From Propionibacteriaceae bacterium (GTDB lineage Bacteria > Actinomycetota > Actinomycetes > Propionibacteriales > Propionibacteriaceae): a DNA stretch of 61,051 nucleotides. The first letter of the stretch is position 1; every line of letters starts with the position of its first letter. The translations under genes were made by a program, and so were the position numbers. The DNA is taken from assembly GCA_031272505.1 (NCBI GenBank), contig JAISTQ010000028.1, positions 1 through 61,051 on the forward strand. Reading direction: 5' to 3'. Below are positions 46,717 to 56,333 of this stretch, in pieces. The notes below the pieces were generated by a model. It saw nothing but the letters and a program-made list of their open reading frames with translations, was not told the origin of the DNA and ran no database searches.

Positions 46717-49113
46717 TTACTCGCCGCGCACCGCGAAAGTTGTCTTATCGGTCGCGGTGACGGATGTCGCGCCGAAAATCTGATCCTGCGCCACCCAGGC
46801 CGCGCCCGGATCGCCCCGATAGACGGTGCCGTCCGCCGCGAAAGCGAAGACGGAATCGTAGCCAGCCTGCAGTTTCACCACCCCCGCGCCGACCGCCACC
46901 GGGGTGGTGATCACGCCGTCGTTGCCCACCGGCTGCGAACCCCAGCCGAAGATGTCCCCGTTGGCGTTGATGGCGTAGGCGGCGTCACAGGTGGCCACAA
47001 TTTGGACGATGTCGCTCAAGCCGCTCACCTCCACCGGCTTGCCGCGGCCCTTCTTGGTGCCGTCGCCGAGTTGGCCCTTGTCGTTCTGCCCCCAGGCCAG
47101 CACCTTGCCCTCGTTCGTCAACGCGTAGCCGGAGTTGCATCCGGCGCTGACCTGCAGGATGCCGCTCAGCGCGGAGATCCGCTTCGGCGTCTTGGAATAA
47201 GGGGTGCTGGAGCCCACCCCGAAGGTGTACCAACCCCAGGCGTACACGTCCCCGTCGCCAGTCAGCGCCAGCCCGGCGGCGCAGGCGGCGGCCATGGAGA
47301 TGACGCCCTCCAAGTCCTGCACCGGGGCGGGCTGCAGTTGGTCCGCCTCGCCCCCATCGCCGACCGGCCACTGCCCCCAGCCCATCAAGGTGCCGTCAGC
47401 GAGCAGCGCGTAGGCCGCCCCACAACGGGCGTCGATGGCGGTGGCGGTGTCGATGTTTTTCACCTGCTTCGGGGACACCGCATCCTGGGTGGTGCCCACC
47501 CCGAGCTGGCCGTATTTGTTGACGCCCCAGGAGTAGATGGTGCCGTCATTGACCAAGGCATAGACGTAGCCCTGGTTCGCATCGTTGCGTGGGTTCCGCT
47601 GGTAATCCTCGGCGGCCACGAGCGCGGTCACGCCGTTCAGATCCGGGATCGGGCCGGGCGTGGCGCGATCCTCCTCGGAGCCGTCCCCGAGCAGGCCTTT
47701 GCCCGCGCCGCCCCAGGTGTAGACATCCCCCGCTTCCAGCGGGCTGCCCGTGGGCGTGGTGGGGCTGGCCGTCACCGCGGTCTCGGTGGGCGTGGGCGAA
47801 TCGGTGGGCACCGGGCCGGTGGTTTCGGTGGGAATGACGGAACCAGTCGGCGACCCGGAAGGCGACACTTCTCCCCCACCCCACGGCTGCCAGATGACCA
47901 GGCCGACCACCACGGCCACCACCAGGGCGCCGGTACCAGCCAACAGCTTGTAGTTGGGCTTGCGTCTTGGGGCGGCCACCGTCGGCTCCGGGCGGCTTTG
48001 CTCGCGCAGCACCGTATGGTCGAACAGTTCGCCGCCCAGCGAGCGCTCCGTGGCTGACGATGCCGGCAGGGGGCGGGCGCCGGCGGGCGGAATGGCGGTG
48101 ATCAAAGCGTCGGCAGGCGGCGGCGGCGGAGTGCCCGCTGTTGGCGACGGTTTGGAATCACTCCCGGAGAAGGCCCGCAACACGGTGTCGCCCACCTGAT
48201 CCGGCCCGGCTTGGGTGCCGGTGGAGCCGTATTCGTCGTTGTCGCGCAGGATCTCCATCGGCGTCGGGGTGTAGCCCAGCGTGGCCTGCACCGCGCGCAA
48301 CTGGTTTCCGAAGGCGGCGGCGGTGGGATAGCGCGAAAGCGGATTCTTGGCCATCGCCGTCTTCAACACCTGATCCAACTCCGGTGGCGCGTCGGGACGT
48401 CCGAGCGGCATATAGTCGGACAGCGCGATCCGCTCCGCCTGGGCCAGGGTGGCGTTGTCCGTACCGGCCACCTCGAAGGGGGCGCGGCCCGTCAACAGCG
48501 AATAGAGGGTGGCGGCCAGGCTCCACACGTCACCTTGCGGGGAGGCCAGCGGATCGTCGCCAAAGGATTCCGGGGCGCTCCAGGGCACGCTCAAGCCGGT
48601 GAGCGCGGAAACCTCGCCCATCACGTTCGCGGCGATGCCGAAATCGGAGAGCACCGGGCGGCCGTTCAGGTCAAAGAGGATGTTCGCGGGCTTGATGTCG
48701 CGGTGCAGGATGCCGCGCCGATGCGCCGACTCCACCGCCCCCGATAGCTGCACCCCGATGGCGAGCACCTCAGAGAGCTTGAGCTTCGCCTTGCGCCATT
48801 CGCGGCCCAGCGAGTTGCGCGGGTAGCGTTCCATGATCAGGCAGGGGCGGCCGTCCGGGGCCACCTGCACGCCGAAGATGGTGACGATGTTCGGATGTTG
48901 GCTGAGTTCGGCCATCGCGTTCGCCTCGGTGCGCAGCCGCGCCAGCACGTCCCCCTCGGCCTTGTCGGGGAGCAGCACCTTCACCGCCACCCGCCGGTAG
49001 GGCATGTCCTGTTGGTATTCGAAGACGTCCGCGAAGCCGCCTTGGCCCAGCACCGCGGTGTAGGTATATCCGGGGAGGGCGGGAGGGTTGGTCTCCCGCT
49101 GGGTCGTCACCAT
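46717..49113 (-). CDS. Transmembrane Ser/Thr kinase with RCC1 propeller ectodomain (kinase 1)
   Basis: A 798-residue receptor-like kinase. Cytoplasmic kinase domain about 15-275: Gly loop GQGGFADV (23-30), Lys45 in VAVK, Glu63, HRD at 137-139 (HRDIKPAN), DFG at 157-159, APE at 180-182. All catalytic residues are present, so it should be active. A Pro-rich linker leads to one membrane helix (about 391-408), then a Thr/Pro/Ser stalk, then about 340 outer residues of RCC1-type repeats ([60 protein letters not shown]). Four repeats carry a Cys just before the xxxYAL strand. The gene starts 2 nt after the LRR-Ig gene and ends 10 nt before lepA. It probably senses an extracellular partner. Confidence 0.93.
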   Translation of the reverse strand: MVTTQRETNPPALPGYTYTAVLGQGGFADVFEYQQDMPYRRVAVKVLLPDKAEGDVLARLRTEANAMAELSQHPNIVTIFGVQVAPDGRPCLIMERYPRNSLGREWRKAKLKLSEVLAIGVQLSGAVESAHRRGILHRDIKPANILFDLNGRPVLSDFGIAANVMGEVSALTGLSVPWSAPESFGDDPLASPQGDVWSLAATLYSLLTGRAPFEVAGTDNATLAQAERIALSDYMPLGRPDAPPELDQVLKTAMAKNPLSRYPTAAAFGNQLRAVQATLGYTPTPMEILRDNDEYGSTGTQAGPDQVGDTVLRAFSGSDSKPSPTAGTPPPPPADALITAIPPAGARPLPASSATERSLGGELFDHTVLREQSRPEPTVAAPRRKPNYKLLAGTGALVVAVVVGLVIWQPWGGGEVSPSGSPTGSVIPTETTGPVPTDSPTPTETAVTASPTTPTGSPLEAGDVYTWGGAGKGLLGDGSEEDRATPGPIPDLNGVTALVAAEDYQRNPRNDANQGYVYALVNDGTIYSWGVNKYGQLGVGTTQDAVSPKQVKNIDTATAIDARCGAAYALLADGTLMGWGQWPVGDGGEADQLQPAPVQDLEGVISMAAACAAGLALTGDGDVYAWGWYTFGVGSSTPYSKTPKRISALSGILQVSAGCNSGYALTNEGKVLAWGQNDKGQLGDGTKKGRGKPVEVSGLSDIVQIVATCDAAYAINANGDIFGWGSQPVGNDGVITTPVAVGAGVVKLQAGYDSVFAFAADGTVYRGDPGAAWVAQDQIFGATSVTATDKTTFAVRGE

Positions 49114-49115
49114 CT

Positions 49116-51254
49116 CTACGTGCAGTACTCCTTTCCACCCACGATCTTGCAGTTGTCCTTCGGGGTGGTGTTGTTCGAAGTAGAGCCCCCAGATGAACTC
49201 TTCTTCTTTGGTTTGGGTACTGTCTTTGATGAGGTCGACTTGGTGACGGTTTTATAGCCGGCCTTGGTGCCGGTGACTTTCACGGAGATTTTCTTGCCGG
49301 CGTCTTTAGAGGTGATCTTGTACGTACTCTTGACCGCCCCGGAGATCTTCTTTCCGCTGCGGTACCACTGGTACTTCAGCTTGACGCCGGAGGGCTTCCA
49401 CTTCTTGGTGGTGACCTTCAAGGTCTGCCCGACTTTGGCGGTGCCGGAGTAGACCAGCTTTTGCGCGGTGATCTTCCCGGCGGCGATCTTCTTGGACTTC
49501 GACGTCTTCGTCACCTTCGGGAAGCCGGCGCTGGTGGTGGTGACGCTGACGGTGATCTTCTTGCCCTTGTCGGCGGCCTTCAGGGTGTACGTCAGCTTCG
49601 TCGCCCCTTTGATGGCCTTGCCGTTGCGCTTCCACTGCACGTTGAACGTGGGTGTGACCGGCTTCCAGGTGCCGGTTTTCACGCTGAGGGTCTTGCCTAC
49701 CGGGGCGGTGCCGGAGATGGTGGGGGTGGGAGTGGCGGTGAACTTGCCGGAGGCTACCGGGGCGGTGGCGACGAGCACCGGGGCGGCGACCGTGTAATAG
49801 CCGTCCTTGTACCCGGCGACCACCACCGTGATGGCGTGCTGGTAATCGGCGGAGAGCAGTTGGTAGGTCTTGGAGGTGGCGCCCGGAATCGCCACTCCGT
49901 CGCGGAACCACTGGTAGGTGAAGTAATCCGGCGCTGGCTCCCAGGTGCCTTCCACGGCGGTGAGCACCAGCCCGGCGGCCACGGTGCCGGAAATCGTCGG
50001 CGCCGGCGTCTGGTTGAACGCCACCCCGGCGATCTCCTTGGGGGCCGAACGGGCGGAGCGGCCCAGCTTTCCGGTCTTCTGCCCGACCACCTGCACCAGG
50101 ATGTAATGATCGACGTCCGCGCCCTGCAGCATGTAGCTGGACTTCGTCGCCCCCGGAATTGGCTGATAGTCGGCGGCCGTCTTGGCCTGGGCGGAGCGGT
50201 ACCACTGATACGAACCGCCCGAACCGGACTCCCAGCCGGTGAAGCTGGTCGTCAGCGTGTGGCCGAAGGTGGCGGTGCCGGAGATGGCAACCGTACCGGT
50301 ATGGGTGACCGCCCGGGTGGCCGTCATCGCCCCCGGAGCCGGCTCGCCGTCCAAAATCGCGGACGAGTCGACATTGAAAGCGGTGAGCTGCGAGTTCTGA
50401 TCCAACAGCGAGGCGGAGACGTAGCCGAGCGGATTCTCCTGCAGGTACAGGGTGGTGAGCGCCACCAAACTGTCAAAGACGCCCGGGTTGAAGCCGGTGA
50501 AGTGGTTGGCGTGCAAATCCAAGGTGCGCAACAACGTCATCGAATCGAAGATGCCGGCCGGCAGGCTGGAGAGGTTGTTGTTGTACAGGAAGAGGTACTG
50601 CAGCGCCAGCAAGTTCGCGAAGACACCGGAGGGCAGCGTGGTCAACTGGTTGTTGTAGATCTGCAGGGTGGTGAGCTTGGTCTGCGCCTTGAAGATACCC
50701 GCTGGCAAGGTGGTGAGCTGGTTCGAATAGAGATTCAGGCCGGTCAGATTGGGGAGCGGATCGAAAATGCCGTCGGGCAGCGAGCTGATCGCGTTGTCTT
50801 GCAAACTCAAGGTGGTGAGCTTGGAGTTCGCGGCGAAGACGTCCACCGGCAAGGTGGTGAGCTGGTTTCCGCCCAGGTTGAGGACGGTGAGGTTCTCCAT
50901 GGTAGCGAAAGCGCTGCTGGGGATCGAAGACAGGCTGTTGCTGGAGAGGTTGAGGCTCGTCAAGCCCTTCAGGTAGCTCAGGCCGGCGAGGCTGGAGATG
51001 CCGGATGAGGAGGCGGTGAGCGTGCCGGTGAGCGCGGCCAGATCGGTGTCCGTCACCGTGGAATCAATCGAGGCGGGCTGCGGCGACATCTTCAGCCGCA
51101 CCTTTTCCGCCAATCCGGTATCGGGGAAGAATTGGCGCAAAGTGGCGGTGACCGCCGTCAGGCGCGTCGGCGTCGGTGACCCCGGATCGGCGGCAGCTAC
51201 GGTGGTGCCGAGCAGCAACCCGATGGTCACCAACACACATACGGTCTTCTTCAT
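49116..51254 (-). CDS. Exported leucine-rich-repeat and Ig-repeat protein
   Basis: 712 residues with a signal peptide (MKKTVCVLVTIGLLLGTTVAAA). Residues about 76-295 hold nine or so LRRs of the extracellular eukaryote-like pattern (LxxLxLxxNxLxxLPxGIFDxL). Then come four Ig-like repeats (about 315-410, 415-500, 505-590, 598-685) with the words PTISGT, GTWKP, QWYRSGK and KAADKGKKITV. The end is Ser/Lys-rich and finishes NCKIVGGKEYCT, a tail shared with the Ig protein at 53460. There is no LPXTG and no membrane anchor. AAGGAGAT precedes the ATG, and an AT-rich stretch (51300-51370) probably contains its own promoter. It is coupled to kinase 1. Confidence 0.88.
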   Translation of the reverse strand: MKKTVCVLVTIGLLLGTTVAAADPGSPTPTRLTAVTATLRQFFPDTGLAEKVRLKMSPQPASIDSTVTDTDLAALTGTLTASSSGISSLAGLSYLKGLTSLNLSSNSLSSIPSSAFATMENLTVLNLGGNQLTTLPVDVFAANSKLTTLSLQDNAISSLPDGIFDPLPNLTGLNLYSNQLTTLPAGIFKAQTKLTTLQIYNNQLTTLPSGVFANLLALQYLFLYNNNLSSLPAGIFDSMTLLRTLDLHANHFTGFNPGVFDSLVALTTLYLQENPLGYVSASLLDQNSQLTAFNVDSSAILDGEPAPGAMTATRAVTHTGTVAISGTATFGHTLTTSFTGWESGSGGSYQWYRSAQAKTAADYQPIPGATKSSYMLQGADVDHYILVQVVGQKTGKLGRSARSAPKEIAGVAFNQTPAPTISGTVAAGLVLTAVEGTWEPAPDYFTYQWFRDGVAIPGATSKTYQLLSADYQHAITVVVAGYKDGYYTVAAPVLVATAPVASGKFTATPTPTISGTAPVGKTLSVKTGTWKPVTPTFNVQWKRNGKAIKGATKLTYTLKAADKGKKITVSVTTTSAGFPKVTKTSKSKKIAAGKITAQKLVYSGTAKVGQTLKVTTKKWKPSGVKLKYQWYRSGKKISGAVKSTYKITSKDAGKKISVKVTGTKAGYKTVTKSTSSKTVPKPKKKSSSGGSTSNNTTPKDNCKIVGGKEYCT

Positions 51255-51378
51255 AAATCTCCTTCGCGCTCGCAGAGCGGCACACCGGCATCCTCTAACG
51301 CAGCCAACGTGATTATTATTCTATGTTTTTCGTTCAAGATAAAAATTCCGTTCTACCAGTGGGATGTAAAAAAACCAT

Positions 51379-53460
51379 TTACGAGTCCTTTACGACAAAA
51401 GTCGTCGCCGCCGAGGCCGCCACGTCCGTCGCCCCGAGAGCGGCGTCGAGCTGCGCCCAAGCCGCGCCCGGATCGCCCCGGAACAAGGTGCCGTCCGCCC
51501 AGGAGGCGAAGACCGAACTGTATCCCGCTTGCAGTTTGGTGACGCTGCTGCCCACCACCACCGGGGTGCGCACCAATCCCCCGACCACCGCCGGATTGGA
51601 GCCCCAGCCCCAGACCTGCCCGCTGGCGTCCAGCGCGTAGGCGGCGTCGCAAGTGGCGGCGATTTGCACGATATTCGTCAACCCTTCGACGGCCACCGGA
51701 TTCGCGTGGTCCTTTTTGCCGCCATCACCGAGCTGGGCTTTCGCGTTCCCGCCCCAGGCGACCACCGTGCCATCTGCTTTGAGCGCATAGGCGGACGAGC
51801 ATCCGGCGCTGATCTGTTTGATGTCGGAGAGCTTCGCTATCTTCTTCGGCGTCTTCGCATACGGGGTGCCTGATCCCACCCCGAAGGTGTACCAGCCCCA
51901 GGCGTAGACGTTTCCCGCCTGCGTCAGCGCGAAACCGGTGGCGCAGGACGGGGCAACCTGGGTGACGTTCTTCAGGCCGCTCAACTTGACGGGCTCCAGT
52001 TGATCGCTCTCCCGGCCGTTGCCGACCGGCCACTGGCCCCAGCCGCTCACCGTGCCGTTGGCGTGCAGCGCGTAGGCCGAGCCGCAGGCCGCGGCCACGC
52101 CGACCGCGTCCTTGACGCCCTTCACCTGCTTCGGGCTGACCACCTCCTGGGTGGTGCCCACGCCGAGCTGGCCGTACTTGTTGGCGCCCCAGGCGTAGAT
52201 GGTGCCATCGCCCAAAAGCGCGTAGGCGTAGCCCTGATCCGGCTTGTCCCACGGATCGTCCTGGTAATCCTCGCCGGCGGCGACCGCGATCACCCCGGTG
52301 AGTTCAGTGATCGGCCCGGGCGTCTCGCGGGCGACTTCGGTGCCGTCGCCAAGCAGCCCGTTCTTGGCGCTCCCCCAGCTATAGACCGTGCCGACTTGCA
52401 GCGGGCTGGTGGGGGTGACGGCGGTGGGCTCCGGAGCCGGTTCGGCGGTCGGCGTCACTTCGGGGGTGGCGACCGGTTCGCTGGCGGCGGGCTCGGTGGG
52501 CGTGTCCGTGGTGGCGGTCTCGGTCGGCGTGGCGGCCGGAGGGACGGAGGCGCTGGGGCTGGCGGTCGGGGCGGCGCCCTCCCAAGGCTTGAGCCAGATC
52601 AACAGCCCGGCGATGATGACCACCGCCAATCCCCCGGCGATGGCGAGGATCGGCTTGCGGCGGCCTTTGCCGCGCTTGGGTTTGGGCGGCTGCAGCGCCA
52701 ACTCCTCGCTGGTGGAGCGCATGATCGTCTGCTCCAGCACCTCTCCGCCCAGCGATACTTCGTCGGCGACCGCGTATTTCAACGTCGGAGTGGGCGGAGT
52801 ATCGAGGGCGACGGTGGGCTGGGCGGCGCTGTAATCCGGCGGCGGGGCCGCTGGGGGCACGGGCGGGACGGACTCCGGTGATGGCGTGACGGGCGGCTCG
52901 GGCGTGGGGGTGGCGGGCTCGGGGACGGGCGCGGACTTCGGGGCGACCACCGGGGCGCCAGCCGCCAACTGGGCTTGCACCGCCATCAGGGCGTTGCGGA
53001 AGGCCCGGGCGGTCGGATAGCGGCTGCCCGGCTGCTTGGCGAGCGCGGTGCGCAGCACCTGGTCCAGCTCCGGCGGGGCGTCCGGACGGCCCAGCGGGAT
53101 GTACTCGAAGCGGGCCAGCGGGGCGATCGGCTTGGAGAAATCCGGATTCGGGTCTTGGTATGGGGCCCGTCCGGTGAGCAGCGAGTACAGCGTGGCGGCC
53201 AAGCTCCACACGTCCGCCTGCTCGGTGGCCGGGTTGGCGCTGCCGAAGGCCTCGGGAGCCTTCCAGAGGATCGCCTCCGGGGGCGGGTAGGGTGACGGGG
53301 CGGCCAGCATCGCCTGCCCCGCGTCGTCAAAGAGGATGTTGGTGGGCCGGATGTCTTGGTGCAGCATCCCGGCCTCATGCGCGGTCTTCAGCTGGTCAGC
53401 CAGCTTGACGCCGATGGCGAGGACCTGGTCCACCGGCTTGATCTCAGGCAGGATGCTCAT
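51379..53460 (-). CDS. Transmembrane pseudokinase with RCC1 propeller ectodomain
   Basis: 693 residues from the ATG at 53460, which overlaps the upstream Ig gene stop (TGATG). The protein begins at what is helix E of kinase 1 (VDQVLAIGVKLADQLKTAHE). The Gly loop, the VAVK lysine and the alpha-C Glu are absent, HRD is changed to HQD (34-36), and the DFG segment is replaced by AAPSPY. C-lobe parts remain ([25 protein letters not shown]). A Pro/Thr-rich linker, one membrane helix (about 271-289) and a full RCC1 ectodomain (from about 355) follow, closely matching kinase 1 including the four Cys. It cannot be a normal kinase; a scaffold or decoy receptor is plausible. No frameshift hides an N-lobe: the preceding DNA is the Ig gene. 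Confidence 0.9.
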   Translation of the reverse strand: MSILPEIKPVDQVLAIGVKLADQLKTAHEAGMLHQDIRPTNILFDDAGQAMLAAPSPYPPPEAILWKAPEAFGSANPATEQADVWSLAATLYSLLTGRAPYQDPNPDFSKPIAPLARFEYIPLGRPDAPPELDQVLRTALAKQPGSRYPTARAFRNALMAVQAQLAAGAPVVAPKSAPVPEPATPTPEPPVTPSPESVPPVPPAAPPPDYSAAQPTVALDTPPTPTLKYAVADEVSLGGEVLEQTIMRSTSEELALQPPKPKRGKGRRKPILAIAGGLAVVIIAGLLIWLKPWEGAAPTASPSASVPPAATPTETATTDTPTEPAASEPVATPEVTPTAEPAPEPTAVTPTSPLQVGTVYSWGSAKNGLLGDGTEVARETPGPITELTGVIAVAAGEDYQDDPWDKPDQGYAYALLGDGTIYAWGANKYGQLGVGTTQEVVSPKQVKGVKDAVGVAAACGSAYALHANGTVSGWGQWPVGNGRESDQLEPVKLSGLKNVTQVAPSCATGFALTQAGNVYAWGWYTFGVGSGTPYAKTPKKIAKLSDIKQISAGCSSAYALKADGTVVAWGGNAKAQLGDGGKKDHANPVAVEGLTNIVQIAATCDAAYALDASGQVWGWGSNPAVVGGLVRTPVVVGSSVTKLQAGYSSVFASWADGTLFRGDPGAAWAQLDAALGATDVAASAATTFVVKDS

Positions 53461-54473
53461 CAGGTGCACACCTGCTTTCCGGCGACGGTCTTGCAGTTTG
53501 AGGTCGGGGTGGAGGGCGTGGTGCCCGAGCTGCTCGATCCGGAACTACTTGACGACTTCTTCGCGGCGATCGATTTCGCGGCGGTGGTCTTGGTGAGCGT
53601 GGTGTAGCCGGACTTCGAGCCGGTCACCTTAGCGGTGATCTTCTTGCCTTGGTCGGCGGCGACGACTTTGTACGACCGCTTCGTGGCCCCGGAGATCTTC
53701 TTGCCGCTGCGATACCACTGCACTTTCAGCTTGACGCCGCTGGGCTTCCACTTCCCGACCGTCAACTTCAGCGTCGCCCCCTTCTTGGCGCTGCCGCTCA
53801 GCTTCGGGGTGGGCGCGGTGAGCTTGCCGGCCGCCACCTTTTTCGCCTTGGAGGTCTTCGTCACTTTCGGGAAGCCGGCGCTGACAGCCGATACCGCCAC
53901 GGTGAGCTTCTTGCCCTTGGCGGCGGCTTTCAGGGTGTAGCTGCGGCCGGTGGCCCCCGGAATGGCCTTGCCATTCAGATACCACTGCACGGAGAAGCTG
54001 GGGGTGAGCGGCTTCCAGGTGCCGGTCTTCACCGTCAACTTGCTGCCCACCCGCACGGTGCCGGAGATGGTCGGGGCGGGGGTGGCGGTGAAGGTGCCCG
54101 GGCCGATCAGCGGCGTCGCGGTGAGCGAGCCGGTCGACCGCGGATCGTATCCGGCCTTGTAGGCGGTGATCCCCACCGACAGCGCCGTTTGGTAATCGGC
54201 CGCCTGCACCCGGTAGCTGCGCGCGTTCGCGCCCAGGATGGGCTGGTTGTTGCGGTACCACTGGTAGGCGAAGCCATCCGGGGTGGGCACCCAGGTGCCT
54301 TCCACGGCGGTGAGCACCGCGCCCACCGTGGCCGACCCGCTGATCGTCGGATTCGGAGCGACGGCAAAGGTGGCCGCGGGCACCGGTGGCGCGGCGGCAG
54401 TGGTGGTGACGGCGGTGGTGACAGCGCCCAGGCACAGCGCAGTGGCGAGTGCGGTAATAGCCAGCTTCCTCAT
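53460..54473 (-). CDS. Exported Ig-repeat protein
   Basis: 337 residues with a signal peptide (MRKLAITALATALCLGAVTTA). The mature protein is three Ig-like repeats (about 40-125, 127-210, 215-300) with PTISGS/GT, GTWxP, QWYRNN/SGK and a Gly-Lys-Lys-hydrophobic strand, the same type as in the LRR-Ig protein. A Ser-rich stretch leads to the end SNCKTVAGKQVCT, matching the other tail. GGGGGGATC lies before the ATG, and a TAGAAT hexamer in the 131-bp leader may be its -10. The stop overlaps the pseudokinase start, so both are translated together. Confidence 0.88.
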   Translation of the reverse strand: MRKLAITALATALCLGAVTTAVTTTAAAPPVPAATFAVAPNPTISGSATVGAVLTAVEGTWVPTPDGFAYQWYRNNQPILGANARSYRVQAADYQTALSVGITAYKAGYDPRSTGSLTATPLIGPGTFTATPAPTISGTVRVGSKLTVKTGTWKPLTPSFSVQWYLNGKAIPGATGRSYTLKAAAKGKKLTVAVSAVSAGFPKVTKTSKAKKVAAGKLTAPTPKLSGSAKKGATLKLTVGKWKPSGVKLKVQWYRSGKKISGATKRSYKVVAADQGKKITAKVTGSKSGYTTLTKTTAAKSIAAKKSSSSSGSSSSGTTPSTPTSNCKTVAGKQVCT

Positions 54474-54604
54474 GATCCCCCCGTGGTTTCGGCTGACAAC
54501 CGGCCAGGTGGGAGCACACCTGACGCTTTTCTCAGGCCATTCTAATAAATGAATCGCCTAGCTCGAAACCGAATCCCGTTTTCGCGCGGGAGTTTACAAA
54601 AGTC

Positions 54605-55582
54605 TTAGAACATGGAACTCACCATGATGGTGGTGAGCAGGTACAGCACGATGAAGAGCACCACAAAGGTGAGGCCGACCACCAGGATGTAAGACCAGAA
54701 TCCGTTGGTCTTGGTCTGCCCGGCCTTCTGGATGCCGGCGTAAGCGAGCACGATGGTGGCGAGGAAGCTGACCAGCAAGATTCCCAAGCCGAGCAACCCG
54801 ACCCCCATTCCGATCAAGTTGCCGCCCAGCAGGCCGATCGAGAGGGGGATGAACGCCACCGAGGTGTAGTTGAGGCTGCGCGTGTACGGCAGTTTCAGCC
54901 CTTGGGTGGAGAAGATGATGTGGATGCCGGTGGCGAAGCCAAAATACAGGGCGGCCCCCGTGAACAGGCCATAGAGAATCAACAGGCCCCACGGGAAATA
55001 GATGCCGAACAATCCGCCGTAGGAGAACAAACTGGTAGCGCCCACCAGCGAGAGCAGGGACACGATGATCCAGATCAGCACATGGCCGCCGCCCAGCACC
55101 GCCCACACCGGCGAGGTGAACTGGGCTGACTGGCCGACCGCCTCGGGGGCCTGCTTGGAGAAGACGCCCTTGAACGCTTGGCCGAACTCTTGGCCAAAGA
55201 CGCTGGGCGGTTTCGGCGTGCCCGGATAGCCGGGGTAGGCTCCCGGTGCGCCCGGATACGGCCCGGGCTGCCCGACCTGCGGTTGCACGTAGGGAAGCGG
55301 GCCGGACGAGTTCTGCCACTGGCCTTCGGGTTGGGCGGGGACTTGCGGCAATGGGCCGGACGGCTCGGCGCCACCACTCCGACGGGCCTGCACCGCGGCG
55401 CTCACCTGCGGATCCCCCAGCGAGTTGAGCCAATCCAGCAAGCCGTCGTAGGCGGCCGGATGCGCGGCGATCTGCGCCCGCAGGCCGGGCTGCGCCTGCG
55501 CGATCTGCGCCAGATCGGCGGCTGGAGTGGACGGGTTGTTCAAGGCGGCCTGCGCCTGCCCGAAATCGGTGTAATCAGCCAT
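54605..55582 (-). CDS. Variant-leucine-rich-repeat membrane protein
   Basis: 325 residues from the ATG at 55582 (GGGAGG upstream). Residues about 5-70 (QAQAALNNPSTPAADLAQIA, LRAQIAAHPAAYDGLLDWLN) match the variant LRR (LRV) helix repeats that actinobacteria attach to kinases and membrane proteins. A Pro/Gly/Gln/Tyr-rich linker follows, then six membrane helices (about 165-325). No signal peptide, so the LRV part is cytoplasmic. It heads the minus-strand run of the island and is divergent from rpsT. A link to kinase signalling is contextual only. Confidence 0.75.
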   Translation of the reverse strand: MADYTDFGQAQAALNNPSTPAADLAQIAQAQPGLRAQIAAHPAAYDGLLDWLNSLGDPQVSAAVQARRSGGAEPSGPLPQVPAQPEGQWQNSSGPLPYVQPQVGQPGPYPGAPGAYPGYPGTPKPPSVFGQEFGQAFKGVFSKQAPEAVGQSAQFTSPVWAVLGGGHVLIWIIVSLLSLVGATSLFSYGGLFGIYFPWGLLILYGLFTGAALYFGFATGIHIIFSTQGLKLPYTRSLNYTSVAFIPLSIGLLGGNLIGMGVGLLGLGILLVSFLATIVLAYAGIQKAGQTKTNGFWSYILVVGLTFVVLFIVLYLLTTIMVSSMF

Positions 55583-55721
55583 TGGTCCTCCCAAAATGAA
55601 GCGCAGGATGCGCTGTGGCAGATATTATCTCATGCGCGACTCTTCACCCCGTCAGCTTGCCATGAGGACAACTGCGGCCCGCCACCGCGCGGATTATCGC
55701 TTTTTGCCGCATTCCGTCGGC

Positions 55722-55750
55722 TTGAGTGGCGGCGGGGAAAGTGGTAGGGT
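55722..55750 (+). promoter_or_regulatory. rpsT promoter
   Basis: TTGAGT (55722-55727) and TAGGGT (55745-55750) are 17 nt apart, a common actinobacterial housekeeping pattern. The start near 55757 gives a leader of about 50 nt before rpsT. Confidence 0.6.
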
Positions 55751-55807
55751 TGCTGGTTGCGCCTATTGGCGTGCAGGTTTTCAACAGACAAGACGAAGGC
55801 GATCCAC

Positions 55808-56071
55808 GTGGCAAACATCAAGTCGCAGAAGAAGCGCATTGGTACCAACGAGAAGGCGCGGCTGCGCAACAAGAGCGTGAAGTCCGCGCTCCGTACCTCG
55901 ATCCGCAAGTTCCACGAAGCTGTAGATGCTGGCGAGACGGAAAAGGCCGCCGAGTTGGCCCGCAGCGCCACCCGCGCGCTTGACAAGGCCGCATCCAAGG
56001 GCGTCATCCACAAGAACCAAGCCGCCAATCGCAAGTCCGCCGTCGCCGCAAAGGCTGCTACGCTGGCGTAG
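55808..56071 (+). CDS. rpsT: Ribosomal protein S20
   Basis: An 87-residue S20 starting with GTG: (M)[20 protein letters not shown], then [15 protein letters not shown] and a C-terminal helix ending [14 protein letters not shown]. Helical, Lys/Ala-rich, normal in length. GAAGG lies upstream. A longer frame from 55757 adds non-S20 residues and is rejected. It lies inside the kinase island, on the opposite strand to the kinases, while lepA, its usual neighbour, is 9 kb to the left. Confidence 0.95.
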   Translation: MANIKSQKKRIGTNEKARLRNKSVKSALRTSIRKFHEAVDAGETEKAAELARSATRALDKAASKGVIHKNQAANRKSAVAAKAATLA

Positions 56072-56174
56072 TGACGCACCGCCCACCCGCCTCTTATCTC
56101 ACCTCCCACAACCCCTGTGCTCGGGGTCCAGTTGGCTGCTGATTTATGGAGATCATCATTGACGGGGTAGGAAG

Positions 56175-56220
56175 CGGCCCCAATAGGGTCAAAATCGGCA
56201 TTTTTCACGAATCGGGGCCG
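56175..56220. other. Inverted and direct repeats in the rpsT / kinase 3 gap
   Basis: The 262-bp gap between these convergent genes shows no gene. CGGCCCC (56175-56181) and GGGGCCG (56214-56220) form a 7-bp inverted repeat with a 32-nt loop containing ATTTTT; GGCCCCAATAG occurs at 56177-56187 and again at 56282-56292. They may help end transcription from both sides. Confidence 0.35.
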
Positions 56221-56333
56221 GTCCAGCCGGTCTGCGAGGGCGGGTTTACGCTCAACTCACCCGTCGATACGCACCGGGAGTGGCCCCAATAGCTGAAAAC
56301 CGCCCCAAAAACCACAATCGTGGGTTCGCCGGA

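Noticed and set aside
53461-54473. Missing N-lobe of the pseudokinase in another frame (frameshift)
   Set aside because: The preceding DNA is fully used by the Ig-repeat gene with a TGATG overlap; no VAVK or Gly-loop coding is seen in any frame there.
56112-56128. rpsT terminator at ACCCC-N7-GGGGT
   Set aside because: Only a 5-bp stem and no T-run; too weak to call.
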